From: Gammaproteobacteria bacterium
GTDB lineage: Bacteria; Pseudomonadota; Gammaproteobacteria; Steroidobacterales; Steroidobacteraceae
DNA: 5,308 nt
Direction of reading: 5' to 3'
NCBI GenBank assembly: GCA_003156695.1
Contig: PMHN01000180.1
Coordinates: 4,874-10,181, forward strand
The notes beneath the pieces are model-generated. The model was not told the DNA's origin and searched no databases. It saw nothing but the letters and a program-made list of their open reading frames with translations. The position numbers and the translations under genes were made by a program. Shown piece by piece: positions 1 through 5,308 of the stretch; position 1 is the stretch's first letter; each line of letters starts with the position of its first letter.

Positions 1-1113
1 GAGCCGCTGGACCCGGGCGCGGCTCTGGTCGAATCGAAACCTCGCCAATCCCAAACGGGACGCCGCCATGATAAAACTCTTCGTCGGATGCACGTTCCCT
101 CGGCTCCAGTGCAATTTGAAGTGTTCCCGACCGGGGCCGAAATCGATGTCGAGATGCCTGCCGTCGCTATCCCGATAATTCTCAAAAATATGTCGTATCA
201 CGAATTCGTCCAGGACGTTCCCCGGAGAGAAACGTTCATACTTGTCGTCGTAGGTAATCATCATTGTGCTGGCAAAGCTGGAACTGATGGCCGCTAATTT
301 CACGGCAATCGGCGAATCATCGAGTTTCAAGACAAAAACCAAGAATCTCGGATCGGAGGTAAACAGCTTTGTGACGAACTCCTGATAACGTGATGAGAAG
401 ACCCAGTCTCCGCGTTTATTTGTGCGTTCTGACCATTTTCTCTTTTGCAGGAACAGCCAGCCGATCGCCGGCGTTGATGCGCCGCGAACGATCTCCACAG
501 TGACTTTCCCTTGCTCATGCAGACGGCGAGTCTTACGGGCTACGTTGCTCTCATAGTGCTTGCTCAGGGAACGTTTGTAAGAGGCCCAGTCGACCTCTGC
601 CTTCAAATCGGCATAAGGCATCGCATTGTCGTACGCTTCCACGATGCGCAGCCTCGTGAGGCTTTGGATTGCGAGCTCAAGGTGACATCCGGATTTCACG
701 AAGTAGAAGTTGATGAGATCCGGACGCGCGGATATCAGGAGTCTCTCCAGAAGCGCGTTAGCAATGGCCTGAGATGTGGTGCCGCGCTCAACGAGAATGT
801 CGCAACCTTCCGCCGCTTCGGGGGTGCAGATTGACGCGTATTTACAGACCTTGCCTCGCAGAAGAACCATCGGCAGCGCCGCAAGCAGCCGATCATTCTC
901 AATTAAAACTACACAACACAGCTCTGCCCCCTGCGGACGATGTATGGTATTCCAGCTCTCGTAGACATAGGAAAAGCTCAGCGAATATCCGGCTCGTGCA
1001 GAGACCCACAAACGGTCCCATTCAGTTCTGATCGATACCACCTCATCTATGCTTTTGAGAATCCGGCAACTGTGCGGCAGGGTGTCATGGTCAGAGTGCT
1101 GGTAGGGATGCAT
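1..1113 (-). CDS. CelD/BcsL-type GNAT acyltransferase (BioF2-like), 3' end cut by window edge
   Basis: Reading the minus strand from the ATG at 1113-1111 gives 371 codons with no stop up to base 1, so the C-terminus lies outside the window. The product looks like a cytosolic, FemAB-related GNAT acyltransferase of the CelD/BcsL (BioF2-like, Acetyltransf_6) group. Residues about 20-150 form the N-terminal half-domain, with EWDRLW (31-36) and a LLAALPMVLLRG strand (76-87). Residues 176-205 carry the typical WASYKRSLSKHYESNVARK segment followed by RRLHEQGKV. LFLQKRKW lies at 220-227. Residues 287-336 hold YERFSPGNVLDE and then DIDFGPGREHFKLHW, matching the family's SPG and FDF..GDE.YK.W signature. 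Family members transfer acyl groups and often sit in exopolysaccharide or cellulose loci, but no such genes are visible here. An in-frame stop at 1188-1186 and no other ATG, GTG or TTG upstream fix this start; its ribosome binding site is weak. The family call is firm; the substrate is unknown. Confidence 0.85.
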   Translation of the reverse strand, partial: MHPYQHSDHDTLPHSCRILKSIDEVVSIRTEWDRLWVSARAGYSLSFSYVYESWNTIHRPQGAELCCVVLIENDRLLAALPMVLLRGKVCKYASICTPEAAEGCDILVERGTTSQAIANALLERLLISARPDLINFYFVKSGCHLELAIQSLTRLRIVEAYDNAMPYADLKAEVDWASYKRSLSKHYESNVARKTRRLHEQGKVTVEIVRGASTPAIGWLFLQKRKWSERTNKRGDWVFSSRYQEFVTKLFTSDPRFLVFVLKLDDSPIAVKLAAISSSFASTMMITYDDKYERFSPGNVLDEFVIRHIFENYRDSDGRHLDIDFGPGREHFKLHWSRGNVHPTKSFIMAASRLGLARFRFDQSRARVQRL

Positions 1114-1241
1114 GGGCGTGGCTCGTGATGTGAGACGGTCGAGTGTCGCGGCGCTCCAGTCGCCTGGCGTAAGGTCACTGCCCGATCATCGCGCGAAATC
1201 ACATAGCGGTGTTTTGATGGCGGAGAGGGTGAGATTGACTC

Positions 1242-1305
1242 GGGCCATCCTGGCCCTCGCCCTGCGGGCGCGCTGCGCGCGTCCAAAATCGCTCCAGGCG
1301 ATTTT
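1242..1305. repeat. Cluster of four adjacent palindromes (REP-like intergenic element)
   Basis: Four stem-loops follow one another almost without gaps. GGGCCA/TGGCCC (1242-1256) has a 3-nt loop. GCCC/GGGC (1259-1269) has loop TGC. CGCGC/GCGCG (1269-1281) also has loop TGC and shares base 1269 with the previous stem. AAAATCGC/GCGATTTT (1285-1305) is a perfect 8-bp stem with a 5-nt loop. The last stem is A/T at its base and G/C at its tip, so it could act as a weak bidirectional terminator, but no gene ends next to it and no longer U-run follows. Its compact form resembles dispersed palindromic repeats of alphaproteobacterial intergenic DNA. Repetition elsewhere in the genome cannot be seen from one copy. 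Confidence 0.55.
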
Positions 1306-1439
1306 GTCGAACTCACGAGCCCCGTGAAGGACCTCCGGTTTTCAAGTCGCACCACTCACCCGTCAGCGCATTCTAGGCACGCGTAAACGCATAGTTCCAT
1401 TGATACCGCGAAACCGGTCTCAGGCTTGAAATCCCGACG

Positions 1440-1457
1440 GTTGCAGGCGACTGCAAC
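1440..1457. other. Perfect 7-bp hairpin with GCGA (GNRA) tetraloop
   Basis: GTTGCAG (1440-1446), GCGA (1447-1450) and CTGCAAC (1451-1457) form a perfect stem capped, on the plus strand, by a GNRA tetraloop. GNRA loops are common in structured RNAs. No U-run follows, so it is not a standard intrinsic terminator. Its role is unknown; it may belong to a leader RNA or simply be a chance stem. Confidence 0.4.
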
Positions 1458-1868
1458 ACGAACAGCAACAGCAGCGGGTCAAGTTGTGGTAGCGGGGCCG
1501 TTCGACAGTGGCCGGCACCGGCCAACTCCGGACCTCCAGCGCAGCGAACTGCCTGCCTAAAACCTGCCGTTCCGGCAGCCGACTAGGCCTTTGTTGCCAA
1601 GGCAGATAGCATCCCCGAACATAGCTGACGCTTGACCAGGGAGACAGCGGCTTGGCTGAAGGCAACGAACCGGACGCGGTGCATGGTCCGGGAAGCTCAT
1701 TGCGGCCATACGCGAGCCTGAGGGAACTGCGCCGGAGATCAATCCCACCGGGACAGGAGCGTCAGCCGGTTCAGCTTCTGTGGCACATCCAAAGTCACAC
1801 AACCGGATTCTGATCGCGGCAGGACTCGCCGCCCTCGGTGTGGCGACCGATAGCAATTTCTAAGTGCA

Positions 1869-2888
1869 ATGGGCAACATGAAAGACCAGTTGCAGGCATT
1901 CTCGCAAGAAGTGAACTTCACTCGCTATCGCGGCCAATCCGAGGGTCACTACGAGAGCTTTTTTCTGCGCGCAAACCACCCTCATCGCGCGCAGGCATTC
2001 TGGATCCGCTACACGATCTTCAGTCCCAAGGCACACCCCGGCAATGCAATCGGCGAACTCTGGGCGATTTATTTCGATGCTGAGCAGAATCTTCACGTCA
2101 CCGCGAAGGAGGAATACCGGTTCACGCGCTGCGACTTCGATATCTTGTCGCTTCGAGTGCACATTGGCAACGCGACGCTGCTGCCAAATCGTCTCGATGG
2201 AGCGATCGATGGTCGGCGACACAGCCTGGCCTGGGACTTGAAATTCGAGGGTAGCTCGCCGCCGATTCTCCTGCTGCCGCTAAAGCTGTACCAAGGCCGC
2301 TTTCCCGCGGCCAAGAGCGTGGTCAGTCTTCCAATGGCTTGTTTTAGTGGCTCGTTGACCGTCGACGGAAAGAAAATCGAGATTACCGACTGGATCGGCA
2401 GTCAGAACCACAATTGGGGATCTCGCCACACTGATCTCTACGCGTGGGGTCAGGTCGCCGGATTTGACAATGAGCCCGACAGCTTTCTGGAGGTGGCAAC
2501 CGCCAGGCTTCGTCTTGGGCCGTTTTGGACGCCGCCGATAACGCTAATCGTACTTCGCCATAGACAACGAGAATACACGTTCACGAAATTGGGTCAGGCA
2601 ATCCGAGCCAAAGGAAAGTTCAGTTATTTTTCCTGGGAATTTGCGTCGAGAAACAATGATGCGAGGATTACAGGAACGATATCGGCGCCACGAGAGGCGT
2701 TTGTAGGACTGAAATACCATAATCCGCCCGGGGGTACCAAACACTGTCTCAACAGCAAGATTGCCAGCTGCACGCTGCACTTGAGAGACAGGCTTGCGGA
2801 CACGACCGACGTGCTGGAGACGAGAAACCGTGCCGCGTTCGAAATCCTGACCGATGATGAGAAACACGGCGTCGACATGTCGGCGTGA
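1869..2888 (+). CDS. Lipocalin-like protein, CrtC/AttH/tocopherol-cyclase-like, function unknown
   Basis: The product is 339 residues with no signal peptide or membrane segment, so probably cytosolic. The sequence is strand-rich and Trp/Tyr-rich, as expected for a double lipocalin-like barrel. Visible signatures are ESFFLRAN (29-36), FWIRYTIFSP (44-53), GELWAIYFD (62-70), AWDLKF (121-126), DWIGSQNHNWG (174-184), YAWGQVAGFD (191-200) and FVGLKYHNPPGGTKHC (278-293). The DW..SQNHNWG block recalls the HNWG-type core of the CrtC (carotenoid hydratase), AttH and tocopherol cyclase group. Members whose role is known act on isoprenoid or other hydrophobic substrates, but no carotenoid, quinone or tocopherol genes are nearby, so none of these reactions can be assigned. 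ATG 1869 is the first start after an in-frame stop at 1851-1853; ATG 1878 is an alternative. Neither has a clear Shine-Dalgarno sequence. The gene stands alone, with no codirectional neighbour in the window. The coding call is strong; the family call is moderate. Confidence 0.85.
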   Translation: MGNMKDQLQAFSQEVNFTRYRGQSEGHYESFFLRANHPHRAQAFWIRYTIFSPKAHPGNAIGELWAIYFDAEQNLHVTAKEEYRFTRCDFDILSLRVHIGNATLLPNRLDGAIDGRRHSLAWDLKFEGSSPPILLLPLKLYQGRFPAAKSVVSLPMACFSGSLTVDGKKIEITDWIGSQNHNWGSRHTDLYAWGQVAGFDNEPDSFLEVATARLRLGPFWTPPITLIVLRHRQREYTFTKLGQAIRAKGKFSYFSWEFASRNNDARITGTISAPREAFVGLKYHNPPGGTKHCLNSKIASCTLHLRDRLADTTDVLETRNRAAFEILTDDEKHGVDMSA

Positions 2889-3069
2889 TTGCCAGGTTGG
2901 CACGCTCTTCGTTGGGACCGATCCGATCTGGCAGCGGCGGAGTCTGTGGCGATCTTTCAGGCCCGCACTTACAGCGAGAGATGGCATTTGTCACGCTGGT
3001 ACAACAGAGTGCAGGGCACTTGCTGTCGGTGCCAACCGCCGCGACGAGCCGAGGTCAAGCATACAGCTT

Positions 3070-3109
3070 ACCGCCGGCGGCGCATCGGCGTAACGACCGC
3101 CGGCGGCGC
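3070..3109. repeat. Two copies of a 14-bp direct repeat with palindromic core
   Basis: ACCGCCGGCGGCGC occurs at 3070-3083 and again, identical, at 3096-3109, a spacing of 26 bp from start to start. Each copy contains the perfect 10-bp palindrome CCGCCGGCGG (3071-3080 and 3097-3106). Paired palindromes could be binding sites for a dimeric regulator or part of a REP-like element; they could also pair with each other in RNA. No gene starts immediately next to them on either strand. Confidence 0.5.
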
Positions 3110-3146
3110 TTCCATTGGCTAAGCGTCACGGACGAATCGTAGGGAG

Positions 3147-3195
3147 CCGGTGCGGCGGGCGTCCATCCAGCACCGGTGGGACTTGGGGCTGGATG
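3147..3195 (+). promoter_or_regulatory. Overlapping, mutually exclusive stem-loops
   Basis: CCGGTGC (3147-3153) pairs with GCACCGG (3170-3176), a 7-bp stem with a 16-nt loop. CATCCAGC (3164-3171) pairs with GCTGGATG (3188-3195), an 8-bp stem, also with a 16-nt loop. Bases 3170-3171 are used by both and the second stem's left arm lies in the first stem's loop, so both cannot form fully at once. This resembles an attenuator or switch layout, but no open frame or U-run sits directly downstream. A T6 run at 3229-3234 is 33 bases away. Confidence 0.3.
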
Positions 3196-3232
3196 AACCC
3201 GTCATATAACCGGCGCTGATGGGTGAGATTTT

Positions 3233-3376
3233 TTACTGGCCGTCGAAGACCTTCTGGGTGAAACATCCGATCCGAACGCCAAGCGGATCAACAACGGCAT
3301 TATTGGAGATGCGCGCCGGTCGACAGCGGCACTTGGCAAGCGCTTGTTCCAGTGGGCGCAGGCCCCGTCGGGCCGC
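3233..3376 (-). pseudogene. Possible C-terminal remnant of a VOC/PhnB-like protein
   Basis: A minus-strand frame of 47 codons lies open between a stop at 3379-3377 and its own TAA at 3235-3233, with no ATG, GTG or TTG start. It contains LEQALA, then after a short gap AVVDPLGVRIGCFTQK. This is close to the family pattern of VOC-superfamily (PhnB/glyoxalase-like) proteins, in which an ALAAGA-type helix is followed by a strand reading VxDPFGxRWxxxTH. The usual WGDR segment between them is missing. If real, it is a decayed 3' fragment of a gene whose front was lost or replaced by the adjacent CLC gene. The match is short and made from memory, so chance is a live alternative. Confidence 0.3.
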
Positions 3377-3426
3377 CTATCACGAACCAACAGACACAGC
3401 AGCCGTCCGGCACAAAGTGACGTTCT

Positions 3427-5226
3427 TCAGAGAATCGCGTCCGATGCCGCGTAGGGTTTAATGCTTTCCGCGACGGAGTCGGCCACATGCTCTTTGGTAA
3501 TCAGGCCGGCAACATTCCTGGTTCGCGGAATCCTCTCGTCGGCCCGCACGACGACTGCCATGATCGCCTTCCTGCGCCACATGCGCCCGATGACGTTGAA
3601 CATGATGTCCTCGCCACGCGCGACTGTGAAATTCGGGCTGGCCACGTCCCCGAGTGAGATCCCCGTAAAGGCGCCTTCGAGGCCCCGTCGCAGAGCCGTG
3701 TTGACTCGCAGGACACCGGAAATCTTGTCGTCACGCGTGACCACAACGTGCCGCATTCGCCCCTCATGCTCGGGCAATCTTAAAAACTCGTCGAAAGCCA
3801 TGCTATGTGGCAGGACCAGAATGTCCTTGTCCATGACATCGACAGCGCGGCGAACCAGAAACATGTTTGCATGCAGGGCTTTTGGAATGAAGTGCCGCCG
3901 CGCGAGGAGCTTTATCGTGTATATGTTTTCACGCGAAAGGACACGCCGGCAGCCGATACTGATCGCAACCGCGATGATCATCGGCATCACAATGCCGTAA
4001 TCCAGCGTCATCTCGAAGATCATGGTGACGGCCGTCATCGCGGCGCCTGTGCCGCCACCCACCATCGCCGCCATACCGACCGTCGCGAAAGCCGGAACAC
4101 TGATGTCAGCGGTTGGGAACAGCAGGTGACAGAGCGCACCAAACGCGCCACCGAGTGTCGCGCCCATGAACAGCGATGGTGAGAAAATTCCGCCCGATGA
4201 CCCCGACCCAAGGCTTAGCGATGTTGCGACAACTTTCGCGGCAGAAAGTAGCGCCAGGAATGGAGCCGCAGCCAGTCCACCCATGAGGACGTCCTGTATC
4301 GTCGAATAGCCGACGCCTTCGATCCGATAGTGGCCGCTAAAGCGCAGAAATGCGTACATCATTGTACCGACGATGCTCATGCCGATCGCGTGACGCAGGT
4401 ACGGGTTCGTGATGCGATCGAATTGATCCTCGGCCAGATGCAGCCCGCGGATAAAACCCGCAGCCGCAACACCCGCCGCAACGCCGAGAATTGCGTACAG
4501 CGCCAGCACGTATATCGCAGAGGGGTGAACGGATAGGGTGCCGAGAGCGGGTACGTCGAAGGCCGGCCGGGGACCGAAGAAAATCCGGCCGATGAACGTC
4601 GCGGTTCCGGTCGCGAGCGCCACAGGCAAAAAGGTCCGTGTGCTCACCTCCGGCATCATGAGTTCGATGGCGAAGATGACCCCCCCGATCGGGGTGTTAA
4701 AGGTGGCAGCGATGCCGGCGCCCGCGCCGGCCGCGACGAGCGTGATGCGCTGCCACGCCTCAAGCCGAATGATCTGGCCAATGCTCGACCCCAGGGACGC
4801 GCCGATCTGAATGATGGGTCCCTCGCGCCCGACGGCCGATCCGCTTCCAATCGCCAGTGCTGAGGCCAGTGACTTCACCGCCGCCACCACCGGACGGATG
4901 CGCCCCTCCTTGTAGAAGATCGCGTCCATCACCTCCGGGACGCCATGTCCGCGCGCCTCCGGCGCAAACGTCCTGACAAGAAAAACCACCGCTATGCCGC
5001 CAATGACGGGGACGAAAATGACTAACGCACCCCAAGGGGACGGCGGCGTGTAGACGTTGGCGTCATAGATTAGGGAGAAGCGACACAAGAAGAGAGCGTT
5101 GTGAACGACTGCGATCAACGCGCGAAAGAATACCGCTCCAAATCCGGTCACTACGCCCACAAAGACTGCAATGATCGAAAGGGCGAACAGATTGACGGAA
5201 CGCTCAACCGTGGCGGTGTCACTCAT
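3427..5226 (-). CDS. CLC-family chloride channel/transporter with two CBS domains
   Basis: The product is a 599-residue inner-membrane anion channel or transporter of the CLC family, complete from ATG 5226 to TGA 3427. Residues about 12-430 form the repeated hydrophobic membrane core. Anion-pathway motifs in order are GHGVPEV (93-99), GSGSAVGREGP (127-137, gating glutamate E135), FNTPIGGVIFAIEL (176-189), GGIFSP (345-350) and Y436 in ENIYTIKL (433-440), which matches the chloride-coordinating tyrosine of E. coli ClcA. Residues about 461-515 and 525-585 read as two CBS domains, which in this family often bind adenine nucleotides and tune gating. Two positions are unusual against ClcA: His94 replaces Ser107, and Leu189 replaces the internal proton glutamate Glu203, so strict Cl-/H+ exchange is doubtful. 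GREGP argues against the fluoride (CLC-F) branch. A GTG 27 codons upstream (5307) would add a polar, non-membrane stretch; ATG 5226 is preferred. The gene converges on the lipocalin-like gene and has no partner in the window. Confidence 0.93.
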   Translation of the reverse strand: MSDTATVERSVNLFALSIIAVFVGVVTGFGAVFFRALIAVVHNALFLCRFSLIYDANVYTPPSPWGALVIFVPVIGGIAVVFLVRTFAPEARGHGVPEVMDAIFYKEGRIRPVVAAVKSLASALAIGSGSAVGREGPIIQIGASLGSSIGQIIRLEAWQRITLVAAGAGAGIAATFNTPIGGVIFAIELMMPEVSTRTFLPVALATGTATFIGRIFFGPRPAFDVPALGTLSVHPSAIYVLALYAILGVAAGVAAAGFIRGLHLAEDQFDRITNPYLRHAIGMSIVGTMMYAFLRFSGHYRIEGVGYSTIQDVLMGGLAAAPFLALLSAAKVVATSLSLGSGSSGGIFSPSLFMGATLGGAFGALCHLLFPTADISVPAFATVGMAAMVGGGTGAAMTAVTMIFEMTLDYGIVMPMIIAVAISIGCRRVLSRENIYTIKLLARRHFIPKALHANMFLVRRAVDVMDKDILVLPHSMAFDEFLRLPEHEGRMRHVVVTRDDKISGVLRVNTALRRGLEGAFTGISLGDVASPNFTVARGEDIMFNVIGRMWRRKAIMAVVVRADERIPRTRNVAGLITKEHVADSVAESIKPYAASDAIL

Positions 5227-5308
5227 CGCGTAATATCTTTTTGGCGAGGATCCTGGAGATTGTAGGTGATCAGCGGTGGCAGGACTCTCCAAGCCGCAGA
5301 GCGTCACA
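5227..5308 (-). other. Short upstream region of the CLC gene
   Basis: These 82 bases should hold the leader of the CLC gene. No strong Shine-Dalgarno lies 5-10 bases before ATG 5226; AGGATCC sits too far upstream, about 20-26 bases away. No convincing promoter can be read, and the frame stays open to the window edge through a GTG at 5307, so a longer N-terminus cannot be excluded. Confidence 0.4.

Larger units (their letters stand above)
1114..1868. other. Gene-poor divergent intergenic region rich in inverted repeats
   Basis: This stretch separates the divergent acyltransferase and lipocalin-like genes, so promoters for both should lie here. I could not identify a convincing -35/-10 pair on either strand. 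Open frames in it lack starts, homology-like motifs or plausible composition. What it does hold is inverted repeats: the palindrome cluster at 1242-1305, a small stem at 1314-1326, GTTGCAG/CTGCAAC at 1440-1457, TGGCCGG/CCGGCCA at 1509-1524, CTGCCG/CGGCAG at 1564-1578, GCCTT/AAGGC at 1587-1603 and CCGGAC/GTCCGG at 1670-1691. In GC-rich DNA some short stems are expected by chance. Confidence 0.6.
2889..3232. other. Gene-poor stretch downstream of the lipocalin-like gene
   Basis: Several overlapping short frames occur on the plus strand between 2854 and 3142, but they disagree in frame, overlap one another, carry no recognisable motif and are rich in Arg and Ser, as expected of noncoding GC-rich DNA. 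The region holds the 14-bp direct repeat at 3070-3109 and the overlapping stems at 3147-3195. I find no hairpin followed directly by a U-run, so no intrinsic terminator for the lipocalin-like gene can be named. Confidence 0.55.

Noticed and set aside
88..834. Plus-strand open frames at 88-297 and 511-834
   Set aside because: They lie opposite the long minus-strand acyltransferase frame, which has clear family motifs throughout; the plus-strand translations have none.
1047..1355. Minus-strand 102-codon frame
   Set aside because: It runs through the palindrome cluster and the 5' end of the acyltransferase gene in another frame; its Arg/Ser/Pro-rich translation is what such repeats encode by chance.
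1557..1856. Minus-strand 99-codon frame
   Set aside because: No motif, no ribosome binding site, and composition typical of noncoding GC-rich DNA.
2544..2987. Minus-strand 147-codon frame opposite the lipocalin-like gene
   Set aside because: It is antisense to a clearly coding gene and carries no recognisable domain.
2854..3142. Three overlapping plus-strand frames after the lipocalin-like gene
   Set aside because: They overlap each other in different frames, share low-complexity Arg-rich translations, and match no family I know.
3361..3374. GGCCC/GGGCC hairpin about 50 bases after the CLC stop codon, as a terminator
   Set aside because: The stem is only 5 bp with no U-run on the minus strand; a Rho-dependent end is as likely.
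3300..3400. FVIGGPTG peptide on the minus strand, resembling the S-adenosylmethionine synthetase FVIGGP motif
   Set aside because: Only about eight residues match, the flanking residues do not follow the family, and the competing VOC-like frame explains the same bases better.
3461..4810. Plus-strand frames of up to 179 codons within 3461-4810
   Set aside because: All lie antisense to the CLC gene, whose motifs and membrane pattern are unambiguous.

Overview
The window looks like chromosomal DNA from a GC-rich alphaproteobacterium. A Bradyrhizobium-type member of the Hyphomicrobiales fits best. This rests on base composition, the protein families present, and a cluster of short GC-rich palindromes between genes that resembles dispersed repeats I associate with that group. 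The taxon is an inference; no rRNA or marker gene is present.

Layout: (1) 1-1113, minus strand, is a long uninterrupted frame that leaves the window at the left edge. It encodes most of a CelD/BcsL-type (BioF2-like, FemAB-related) GNAT acyltransferase. (2) 1114-1868 has no convincing gene but is rich in inverted repeats, including four adjacent hairpins at 1242-1305 and a GNRA-loop hairpin at 1440-1457. (3) 1869-2888, plus strand, encodes a 339-residue lipocalin-like protein related by motif to the CrtC/AttH/tocopherol-cyclase group, with the signature DWIGSQNHNWG. Its substrate is unknown. (4) 2889-3426 is a second gene-poor stretch. It holds a 14-bp direct repeat with a palindromic core (3070-3109), a pair of stems that exclude each other (3147-3195), and a short minus-strand remnant that reads like the C-terminus of a VOC/PhnB-like protein (3233-3376). 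(5) 3427-5226, minus strand, is a complete CLC-family anion channel or transporter with two C-terminal CBS domains.

The three main genes do not form an operon. The acyltransferase and the lipocalin-like gene diverge across 755 bp, and the lipocalin-like gene and the CLC gene converge across 538 bp. No shared pathway can be claimed. The points most worth checking are the CLC protein's loss of the canonical internal proton glutamate (Leu189) while it keeps the gating glutamate, the uncharacterised lipocalin-like enzyme candidate, and the palindromic and mutually exclusive hairpin elements between genes. I see no defence system, CRISPR array, intact insertion sequence or intact RNA gene.
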